Positions 36,683 through 43,592 of a stretch of 64,000 bases of DNA are shown here, piece by piece. This DNA comes from JAJKIV01 sp036741775. GTDB lineage: Bacteria; Gemmatimonadota; Gemmatimonadetes; Gemmatimonadales; Gemmatimonadaceae. The DNA is taken from contig DAINRQ010000029.1 in NCBI GenBank assembly GCA_036741775.1, forward strand, positions 3,042 to 67,041. Reading direction: 5' to 3'. Position 1 is the first letter of the stretch. The number at the start of each line of letters is the position of its first letter. Under the pieces are notes generated by a model. The model saw only the letters and a list, made by a program, of their open reading frames with translations, did not search any database and had not been told where the DNA came from. A program made the translations under genes and the position numbers.

Positions 36683-37255
36683 ATGCGCCTTCGCCTTCTC
36701 CTCCCAACTGCCCTCCTCGCCGTCACCGTTTCCGCGGCGCACGCGCAGAGCGATACCACTCGCCCAAAGCCGGATTCGGCGGCGACGACCGATTCGACGT
36801 CCAGGGAGAAGTCCGTTCTGGCCGGTGTGTTCACGGAGGAGCAGGCGACGAAGGGCGACAGTGAGCATCAGGTGAACTGCAGCGCCTGTCACGGAACGGA
36901 GAACTACGTCGGCGAAGCGTTCACGAAGAACTGGGTCGGCCGAACCGCTTTCGACCTCTTCGATCAGCTGAAGACCACGATGCCCGAGGACAACCCGGGC
37001 GGACTGTCGGCGCAGCAGTACACCGACATCATTGCGTACATCTTCAAGATCAACGGGTTGCCGGCGGGGACCGCGGCACTGCCGGCCGACCCCGAGGCGC
37101 TTCGGCTCATCAAGATCGAATCGAAGCCCGCGGGAAGTCCGGCGCAGCTTGGCAGCCGATCGACTGCCCCGCGTCGCCGTACTCTTGTCGGTGCGACTCG
37201 ACTTGCCCGGACGTACCACCCGCACTTGCCTGTAGCGCCTCCGTCCAGGCGATAG
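36683..37255 (+). CDS. Exported c-type cytochrome
   Basis: The 190-residue product has a signal peptide (LLLPTALLAVTVSAAHA) and one heme c site, CSACHG. The distal methionine block reads TTMPEDNPGGLSAQQYTDII followed by AYIFKINGLP. It is a small class I cytochrome of the type that accepts electrons from periplasmic dehydrogenases. The last 35 residues are basic and unusual for the fold, so the true protein may end earlier or the 3' end may carry a frameshift. It sits 27 bases before the flavoprotein gene. Confidence 0.85.
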   Translation: MRLRLLLPTALLAVTVSAAHAQSDTTRPKPDSAATTDSTSREKSVLAGVFTEEQATKGDSEHQVNCSACHGTENYVGEAFTKNWVGRTAFDLFDQLKTTMPEDNPGGLSAQQYTDIIAYIFKINGLPAGTAALPADPEALRLIKIESKPAGSPAQLGSRSTAPRRRTLVGATRLARTYHPHLPVAPPSRR

Positions 37256-37282
37256 CCGGAGGCCACTCCTCATCTCGCTGCG

Positions 37283-38764
37283 ATGAAGGACGACGACCGC
37301 AACACCCTCGACCGGCGCCGCTTTCTCAAGGTGGCCGGCGCTCAAACCGGACTGCTCGTTGTCGCCGCGCAGGGCCGCGACGCGGGGGCTCAGGAGCAGC
37401 AGCAACAGCCATCGCCGCGGCGCGCACCGGCCGTCATCACGCAGCGCGCGCCCGACGTCGCGGTGATCGGCGCGGGGGCGTTCGGCGGGTGGACGGCGTA
37501 CAACCTCCGGAAGATGGGCGCACGCGTGACGCTGGTGGACACGTGGGGCCCGGGAAACTCGCGCTCGACGTCGGGCGACGAGACGCGCGGCGTGCGGACC
37601 TCCTACGGCGACCGCCCGCACGGCGACCTGTGGGCGCGCTGGGCGAGCGAGGCCATCAAGCGCTGGAAGGCGTGGGACGAGGAGCACCACCGCACGTTCC
37701 AGATGAAGGTGTTCCACACGACCGGGGACCTCATCTTTCGCAAGGACTGGGAGCCGTTCCTCAAGGACACGCGCGCGAACTGGGACAAGACCGGCATCAG
37801 GTACGAGGTCCTGAAGCCTAACGACGTCCGGTCGCAGTACCCGGTGATCGACCTCGAGGAGATCGGTGTCGTGCTCTACGAGCCGGACGCCGGCGTCGTC
37901 CGCGCGCGGCGCGCCTGCGAGACGGTAGCGGAAGCGTTCGCTCGGAACGGCGGGCAGGTCGTGATCGCGCGCGCGCTGCCGTCGCTCGCCAACAACGGGC
38001 GCCTGCAGGACATCGCGCTCTCGTCGGGTGACACACTCAAGGCGGGCAGCTTCGTGTTCGCCTGCGGGCCGTGGCTCTGGAAGATCTTCCCGGAGTTCCT
38101 GCGGACGCGGCTCCGGACGCCCATGGGGAACGTGTTCTATTACGGCACGCCCGTCGGGGACAGCCGATTCGTCGCGCCACACATGCCGAGCTTCAACTTC
38201 CCCGGCATCACGGGGTGGCCGGCGCTGCCTAACGACGCACGCGGCTTCCGCGTGCGCGTCGGCGGCCAGTCACAGACGGACCCCGACACGAGCCAGCGCT
38301 GGATCGATCCGAGCGGCTTCACGCGGCCGCGGCAGTTTCTCATCGACCGGTTCCCGCTGCTCATTGATGCGCCGCTGCTCGAGACGCGCGCCTGCCACTA
38401 CGAGCTCACCGTCACGCGAAACTTCTACATCGACACGCACCCCGAGTGGCCCAACGTGTGGATCGCGGGCGGCGGCTCGGCCGAAGGGTTCAAGTTCGGG
38501 CCGATGGTCGGCGAGTACGTGGCGAAGCGCATGATGGGAGTCCAAGGCGATCCGGCCATTGCCAAGGGATTCCGCATTCCCAAGGAGGAGTTCGAGGAGC
38601 CGCCACGCACCGCCGCCGACTCGGCGCGCGTGAAGGCGCGCGCGGACTCGGTCGCCAAGGTGAACGCCGATTCCATCAAGGCGGACTCGGCGAAGAACGT
38701 GGTTCCCGGCTCCGGGTCGGCATCGGCCGCGAAGCCCGAGGCGAAGACGCCGACCCTCTGGTAG
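37283..38764 (+). CDS. Tat-exported FAD-dependent (DAO-type) oxidoreductase
   Basis: The 493-residue product has a twin-arginine signal (LDRRRFLKVAGAQ) and then the FAD-binding loop VIGAGAFGGWTAYNLRK with the acidic strand 2 end TLVDTWGPG. The rest resembles sarcosine or amino acid oxidases of the DAO family. The terminal FAD contact region is NVWIAGGGSAEGFKFGPMVG. A low-complexity tail (ADSVAKVNADSIKADSAKN) follows. With the cytochrome c gene just upstream it probably forms a periplasmic dehydrogenase pair. The substrate is unknown. Confidence 0.88.
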   Translation: MKDDDRNTLDRRRFLKVAGAQTGLLVVAAQGRDAGAQEQQQQPSPRRAPAVITQRAPDVAVIGAGAFGGWTAYNLRKMGARVTLVDTWGPGNSRSTSGDETRGVRTSYGDRPHGDLWARWASEAIKRWKAWDEEHHRTFQMKVFHTTGDLIFRKDWEPFLKDTRANWDKTGIRYEVLKPNDVRSQYPVIDLEEIGVVLYEPDAGVVRARRACETVAEAFARNGGQVVIARALPSLANNGRLQDIALSSGDTLKAGSFVFACGPWLWKIFPEFLRTRLRTPMGNVFYYGTPVGDSRFVAPHMPSFNFPGITGWPALPNDARGFRVRVGGQSQTDPDTSQRWIDPSGFTRPRQFLIDRFPLLIDAPLLETRACHYELTVTRNFYIDTHPEWPNVWIAGGGSAEGFKFGPMVGEYVAKRMMGVQGDPAIAKGFRIPKEEFEEPPRTAADSARVKARADSVAKVNADSIKADSAKNVVPGSGSASAAKPEAKTPTLW

Positions 38765-38825
38765 CATCGCGGGATCGTGACGCGCGTCGTCGCGCGCCCG
38801 CGCCCCACGCACGTACACTGACCGC

Positions 38826-39596
38826 ATGCGCCGCCAACGCCCAGTCGCCGCCGCCACGGTCGCCAGGATCGCCGTCATCACGGACGCGCACGCGAACCTG
38901 CCGGCGCTCGACGCCGCGCTCCGCGAGGTCGACCGGCTCGGCGCCGACGAGGTGTATCACACGGGGGATGTCATCGGGATCGGCCCATTTCCCGCGGAAT
39001 GCCTCGACCGGCTACTCTCGCGTCCGGCGACGCATCTGCTCATGGGGAATCACGACGCGTGGTTCGCGTTCGGCCTGCCTGACGAGTCGGTGCTGCAGAT
39101 GTCGCAGGACGAACGCGGACACCAGTGGTGGGTTCACGCGCAACTCGACACATCGCTCAAAGGTGTCGTCGCCACGTGGCCGTACGCATCGTCGCTGCGC
39201 GTGGAGGGCGTCCGGCTCGACTTCCTGCACTACCCGCTCGGCCCCACCGGAGGGTTTCGGGCGCCGGTGGACATCGCGTCCGCCGAATCCGCCGACGCCC
39301 TGTTCGGGCTTCGTGCGTCGACGCTCGTGTTCTTCGGTCACGATCACCGCGCGTGGAACGTGCACGGTTCGACGACGCGTTACGTGAACCCGGGTGCTCT
39401 GGGGTGCTCGACCGAAGCGGTCGCGCGGTTCGCACTCGTCGAGGTGAAGCAGGGCGGTGCCTATTCGCTGACGCTGCACGCCGAGCCGTACGACCCGACG
39501 CCGGTGTTCGAGGCACTGGAGCAACGACAGGTCCCCGCGCGCGAGTTCATCCGTCGGAACTTCCTCCCCAGCGAGACCGGACCGTCCGTCGCGTGA
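38826..39596 (+). CDS. Metallophosphoesterase (YfcE/MJ0936-like)
   Basis: The 256-residue calcineurin-like phosphoesterase shows the metal-binding series ITDAHANLPAL, EVYHTGDVIGIG, LLMGNHDAWF, and the later FFGHDHRAWN and YVNPGALGC. Such enzymes cleave phosphodiesters with two metals. The stop overlaps the GTG start of the next phosphoesterase gene by four bases, so the two are co-translated. Confidence 0.92.
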   Translation: MRRQRPVAAATVARIAVITDAHANLPALDAALREVDRLGADEVYHTGDVIGIGPFPAECLDRLLSRPATHLLMGNHDAWFAFGLPDESVLQMSQDERGHQWWVHAQLDTSLKGVVATWPYASSLRVEGVRLDFLHYPLGPTGGFRAPVDIASAESADALFGLRASTLVFFGHDHRAWNVHGSTTRYVNPGALGCSTEAVARFALVEVKQGGAYSLTLHAEPYDPTPVFEALEQRQVPAREFIRRNFLPSETGPSVA

Positions 39597-40513
39597 GCAC
39601 GAGGGTCCCGCCGGACGCGGATTCCGGTCCACCGCCGCGGCGCTTTGGCCGCGCGTTGCGGTTGAGTGCGCGCAAGCGACGGCTCGAGCGCCTCTACGAT
39701 CTCGCGTATGCTGGCGGTTGGCCATCGTGGCTGGCGCGGCCGCTCGGACTACAAGGACGCCTGCGCGTCTCCCGGCACGAATTCACGGTTCGAGTTCGCG
39801 GCCCAGCGCCTCCACCGCTGCGCGTGGCATTCGTGTCGGACCTGCATGGAGGTCCTGGAACGCACCCCGCGACGATCCGGAAGGCGTGCCGGGTTCTGGC
39901 GGACTCACGCCCACAGCTCCTGCTCCTCGGCGGCGACTTCGTGTCGTTTCACGCGCGGCACGTGGACGGCGTGCTCGACGCGATCGCGCAGGTCGACGCC
40001 CCGTTAGGCCGGCTGGCCGTCCTCGGGAATCACGACCTGATCGCCGACGACGCCTACCTCGTGCGGCGGCTTGCGAGCATTGGCGTTCGGACGCTCGTGA
40101 ACGAGAACGTGCGTCTGGGCGCGCCGTGGGACGACGTCTGGGTCTGTGGGCTCGACAACACGGAGCAGGGCACGCCCGACGGCGCATGTGCCCTCGCCGG
40201 TGCGGACGGCACGCGACTCATCCTCATGCATTCGCCCGACGGCCTGTCGTCGGTAGGTGATGAGTCGTTCGCCGTCGCCTTCACCGGTCACGTCCACGGC
40301 GGGCAGTTCGTGCTCCCGGGCGGGAAGTCGCTCATCTCGTCGAAGGGCCCGCTCAGCCAGCGGTACCTGTACGGCGGCGTGTTCGAGCTCGGAACCGCGG
40401 GAGAGCGTGTGCTTCTGGTGAGTCGTGGTGTCGGACAGGGCTCGCTACCTATGCGCTTTCGCGCCGATCCCGAAGTTCACGTCTGCGACCTCACATTCGT
40501 GTCGCGTTCGTAG
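39593..40513 (+). CDS. Metallophosphoesterase (YkuE/YaeI-like)
   Basis: The 306-residue product has the metal-binding motifs FVSDLHGGPG, LLLGGDFVSF, VLGNHDLIAD, LMHSPDGLS and FTGHVHGGQ. The YaeI/YkuE branch acts on UDP-sugar or lipid phosphates, but this is family knowledge only. No TM anchor is present, and the N-terminal 75 residues are basic. The GTG at 39593 overlaps the upstream stop (GTGA), which decides the start. Confidence 0.9.
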   Translation: MSTRVPPDADSGPPPRRFGRALRLSARKRRLERLYDLAYAGGWPSWLARPLGLQGRLRVSRHEFTVRVRGPAPPPLRVAFVSDLHGGPGTHPATIRKACRVLADSRPQLLLLGGDFVSFHARHVDGVLDAIAQVDAPLGRLAVLGNHDLIADDAYLVRRLASIGVRTLVNENVRLGAPWDDVWVCGLDNTEQGTPDGACALAGADGTRLILMHSPDGLSSVGDESFAVAFTGHVHGGQFVLPGGKSLISSKGPLSQRYLYGGVFELGTAGERVLLVSRGVGQGSLPMRFRADPEVHVCDLTFVSRS

Positions 40514-40583
40514 CTAAGCCGTTGCTGTTGCACGAGTAACGCGGAGACGGTGACCCGTCACGTGGCCGCGCGCCTGGTCTTGT

Positions 40584-40598
40584 GTTCGGTATTTGTTC
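40584..40598 (+). promoter_or_regulatory. Candidate LexA/SOS box (GTTC-N7-GTTC)
   Basis: GTTCGGTATTTGTTC has the exact GTTC-N7-GTTC layout of the alphaproteobacterial LexA site. A third GTTC lies at 40609-40612, and the surrounding 35 bases are AT-richer than the rest of the window. It is 60 bases upstream of an ssDNA-annealing-type gene, and an S24 (LexA-type) peptidase is encoded 1.7 kb downstream. LexA sites in this phylum are not known to me, so the assignment rests on motif and context. Confidence 0.5.
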
Positions 40599-40657
40599 GG
40601 TTTATTGTGTTCCTCCCGCCGGTGCGTCGAGCGCCGGGGATCTGCGCCGGAGGAACG

Positions 40658-41305
40658 ATGCTGAAGTACGAGTTGGTGTCGAACGCGGGCGAGTACGCGA
40701 CGGTCGCCGAGCGGATCACGCTGTTCTACGAACGATACCCTCGCGGCCGGATCATCACGCGCCTCGTCTCGCGCACGGCGCGCGAGATCACGGTCCAGGC
40801 GTTCATCTACCGCTCGCTCGACGATCCGCGCCCCTCGGCGACCGGGCTGGCAGCGGAGTTGGTCGGCAACGGCGATATCAACACGGTTGCCTGCCTCGAG
40901 AACACGGAGACGTCCGCGATTGGCCGCGCGCTGGCGAACCTCGGTCTCACCGCGTCGCGGGAGCGTCCGAGCCGCGAGGAGATCGAGAAGGCCAACCGGG
41001 CGCGGGCGGCGCGCGCTGCGGAGGCGCTCCGCCGCCCAACGCAGTCACCAGCCGGCGCGCGCCGCCTAACGACTGGCGAGTCAGGGCGGCCACCCGCGCT
41101 GCCACTCCAGCGGCGAGCTGACCGCGTCATGGACGCGTTGGAGGTGCTGTCCCAGGCTGCCCGCGCGGGGCTGGCGCCCGGGCGCGTGCGTCGGTTGCGC
41201 GCACTCATCAACCACGAGGCGACTCCCGGGGCGACCGTGGAACGCGTCGAGCGCATGCTCCGCGCCTGGACCGCGGCGCGCCACGCGCGGCACCTCCGGC
41301 TGTAA
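40658..41305 (+). CDS. Phage-type ssDNA-annealing (ERF/Sak-like) protein
   Basis: The 215-residue product begins with the pattern of ERF-like recombination proteins and related actinophage proteins: YATVAERITLFYERYPRGRI, ITVQAFIYRSLDDPRPSATG and the signature NTETSAIGRALANLGL. The C-terminal 100 residues are basic and Ala/Arg-rich. Such proteins anneal single-stranded DNA in phage or damage-inducible recombination. GGAGG lies 4 to 8 bases before the ATG, a strong ribosome site, and the candidate LexA box lies 60 bases upstream. No phage structural genes are present nearby. Confidence 0.75.
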   Translation: MLKYELVSNAGEYATVAERITLFYERYPRGRIITRLVSRTAREITVQAFIYRSLDDPRPSATGLAAELVGNGDINTVACLENTETSAIGRALANLGLTASRERPSREEIEKANRARAARAAEALRRPTQSPAGARRLTTGESGRPPALPLQRRADRVMDALEVLSQAARAGLAPGRVRRLRALINHEATPGATVERVERMLRAWTAARHARHLRL

Positions 41306-41364
41306 CAGTCCGGTGTCATCCAGTTAGCGGGAACGAGTGGTCGAGAGAAACGAGCGAAGCGGTT

Positions 41365-41486
41365 GTCATTCCGAGCGAGCGGCAGCGAGTCGAGGAATCG
41401 CAGGGTTCCCGCTAGAGGGCTCGCCCCTCTTTCAGGACGACGGCGATTCCTCGACTCCGGCCCTTCGGGCCTCCGCTCGGAACGAC
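41365..41486. repeat. GTCATTCCGAGCG palindromic intergenic repeat, copy 3
   Basis: The outer arms GTCATTCCGAGCG (41365-41377) and CGCTCGGAACGAC (41474-41486) pair with one mismatch. The inner arms GAGTCGAGGAATCGC (41387-41401) and GCGATTCCTCGACTC (41443-41457) pair perfectly over 15 bases, and a small CCCTTCGGGC hairpin sits between. The element separates two co-directional genes, so it could attenuate read-through from the annealing gene to the sigma-like gene. Confidence 0.85.
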
Positions 41487-41515
41487 ACCGATGGTCCACG
41501 GCGGATGAGCGGGCA

Positions 41516-42301
41516 ATGCGAATCGAGAGACAGCACGAGGAACGTGCCGAGTCGTGGACCGATCAGGAGCTGGTGCAGCGGATGCGCCGCGACGACGACG
41601 TCGCGATCCGCGAGTTCTACCGCCGGTTTGCGCCCGCCCTATGGAAAGAGGCGCGCCGAGCGCACGTGCAGCCTGCCTTACGCGATGACGTCGTCAACGA
41701 TTGCCTCGCCGACTCGGCGCTCCATCTCATGCAGTCGGGCATTCCGATCCCGGCGAACGTGACGGGATACCTGGTCTCCGCGATCCGTCATCGCCTCGCG
41801 AACGATCGGCGCGCGGAGAAGCGACGCATCGCCGCCGGCGAAGCGGCCGTGTCGCACGGGCACACCGAGCGCGTGGTGCGTGAGGTGTGCTCGGAAGCTT
41901 CCATCCGCGCGAGCGCCGGGCCCGCCGCCGAGCCGCCGCCGCTCTCGCCCGTGCTCGAGCGCCTGTCGCGCGTCGTTGACGCCCGGATCACCCCGGAGGA
42001 GCGCCAGCTCCTGCGCTGGGTGAGCGCGTCCATCCCGCAGCGCCTCATCGCCGAGTGGCTCGGCGTGACGCATAACGCGGTGCGCGTGCGCGTGCTGCGG
42101 CTGCGAGACCGCCTCATGGACATCGCGCTACGAGCCGACGGATCGTGGAGTCCCGGCGAGCGCGAGGCGCTGTACGACTTCTTCCGGCGCAGCGGGCTGT
42201 CGGAGCGTGCACGCCGCGCGCTCGACGCCGCTCGTCACCGCGACATCGGGCATCACCCCCAACCGCCGCCCGGTCGCATGAGAGCAGAGGAGGACCAGTG
42301 A
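41516..42301 (+). CDS. RNA polymerase sigma-factor-like protein
   Basis: The 261-residue product has an ECF/sigma-70-like region 2 (DQELVQRMRRDDDVAIREFY, DDVVNDCLADSALHL, TGYLVSAIRHRLANDRRAE). After a proline-rich linker comes a region 4-like HTH (RQLLRWVSASIPQRLIAEWL, GVTHNAVRVRVLRLRDRL). About 60 extra residues follow. The ATG at 41516 gives the best domain start. Its stop overlaps the GTG of the S24 peptidase gene by four bases, so sigma-like protein and peptidase are made together. Confidence 0.75.
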   Translation: MRIERQHEERAESWTDQELVQRMRRDDDVAIREFYRRFAPALWKEARRAHVQPALRDDVVNDCLADSALHLMQSGIPIPANVTGYLVSAIRHRLANDRRAEKRRIAAGEAAVSHGHTERVVREVCSEASIRASAGPAAEPPPLSPVLERLSRVVDARITPEERQLLRWVSASIPQRLIAEWLGVTHNAVRVRVLRLRDRLMDIALRADGSWSPGEREALYDFFRRSGLSERARRALDAARHRDIGHHPQPPPGRMRAEEDQ

Positions 42302-43038
42302 TACACCATGACTTGACGCCTAACGCTGCTGAGCGTGCCGGCATGGAGCGGGCGAAGGACCTGCTCGTGCGCCTGGCGGGCGAGCGCGCCATGGAGCGGC
42401 TCGACCCGCTCGACCCCAGGGAATGGCCCTTCCTCGACTGGTATGCGCAGGAGGCGCGCCTCTCGCTGTCGGTGGCGGAGCGGCAGAAGCTCGAGCGCGG
42501 CGCCGACCGGTTCGTGCGCGAGGTCCGCTCGCGCCGAGCGATCCAACGGTCGCGCGTCCGCGAGATCGCGTCGGAGCCGGAGAGCGCGCCCGCGTGGGAG
42601 GAGGGAACGCTCGCGCAGGTCGTGGCCGCGGCCGCGCGCGTACGCCACGCGCCTGCGCTCGACCTGTCGGTGGCGGCGGGCGCGGGACGTGAGTTGTGGG
42701 ATGAGCCCTGCGATCGCTGGATCCCGCTGCCAGAGGGTTCACCGGACGGCAAGTACGTCGCGCTGCGCGTGACGGGCGACAGCATGGTGCCGCTGCTCCA
42801 TGACGGCGACACGATCCTCGTGAAGCTGGGCGATGAGCTCGTGCCTGACGCGGTCGTCGTCGCACGCGTGCCTGACGGCGGCTACGTCGTGAAGCGTGTG
42901 GGCGGCATTGCGGGGTCGCGGGTGGAGCTCGCGTCGCTCAACGCGGACTACCCGCCCATCGTGATCCCGCGCGATCCGTCGCTGGTGCTCGGTACGGTGT
43001 TGCTGCGATGGTGCACGCACGAGACGGCGGCGGCGTAA
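42298..43038 (+). CDS. S24-family (LexA/CI-type) peptidase
   Basis: The 246-residue product carries the S24 peptidase domain in the C-terminal half. The catalytic Ser is in RVTGDSMVPLLHDGD and the catalytic Lys in GGYVVKRVGG, with LNADYPPIVI near the end. The N-terminal 110 residues are helical and charged, without a clear HTH. LexA and phage repressors of this family cut themselves when RecA filaments form. The GTG at 42298 overlaps the preceding stop (GTGA). Being encoded with a sigma-like protein, it may control that protein rather than bind DNA itself. Confidence 0.85.
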   Translation: MIHHDLTPNAAERAGMERAKDLLVRLAGERAMERLDPLDPREWPFLDWYAQEARLSLSVAERQKLERGADRFVREVRSRRAIQRSRVREIASEPESAPAWEEGTLAQVVAAAARVRHAPALDLSVAAGAGRELWDEPCDRWIPLPEGSPDGKYVALRVTGDSMVPLLHDGDTILVKLGDELVPDAVVVARVPDGGYVVKRVGGIAGSRVELASLNADYPPIVIPRDPSLVLGTVLLRWCTHETAAA

Positions 43039-43121
43039 CACGGCGGTGTCATTCCAGGCAGAGCGAGCACGAATCCTCATGCAGCGCGGGCTCGCGACAC
43101 CCTGTCTGGAGGTACGACACC

Positions 43122-43592
43122 ATGTCCCGTCGCTTCCTTGAACTCGCCGTTCGTGTTCGTCGGCTCGTCACACCGGCGTCGCGCCGCGCCGCGCGGGGTG
43201 GAGCGCATCCGACGACGCGGCGGCAAGCGCGGCGAGCGCTGACCCAGGTGTCCTTTCGGCTCGCCTTCATGATCGACCTCGCGTGCGTCAGTCTCGGCGC
43301 GCTTGGCGGCGCTGCCATTGGCCGGGCGACGGCGGCACCGAGCGATGCACCGCCGGCTGCGCTTACCGACGCCACTGGTACGCCACCTTCACGAAGAACC
43401 CGTCCCGCTGCCGCTCGAGATCCGAGAACTTCGACGTCTCGAACCCCGTCCGCGTGTCCCCGTAGCCGAAGAACGCCACAGTCCCCGGCGTCGGTTCGTA
43501 TGACACCAGCCAGTCCGTCTGCAACGCCCCGACCTCACCACCGCCCACTGGCGTTCCGTCCTGCCGAAAGATCTCCTGTCCCCACGGAGTGA
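43122..43592 (+). CDS. Doubtful small ORF in the S24-DUF5916 gap
   Basis: GGAGG lies 9 bases before ATG 43122, and the first 75 residues are basic with a short hydrophobic stretch (RLAFMIDLACVSLGALGGAA). The frame then runs about 230 bases through the 3' end of the opposite-strand DUF5916 gene, where it has no protein character. Either a short gene has lost its natural stop, or only the ribosome site is accidental. The rest of the 324-base gap holds a diverged piece of the GTCATTCC repeat (43047-43080). Confidence 0.3.
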   Translation: MSRRFLELAVRVRRLVTPASRRAARGGAHPTTRRQARRALTQVSFRLAFMIDLACVSLGALGGAAIGRATAAPSDAPPAALTDATGTPPSRRTRPAAARDPRTSTSRTPSACPRSRRTPQSPASVRMTPASPSATPRPHHRPLAFRPAERSPVPTE

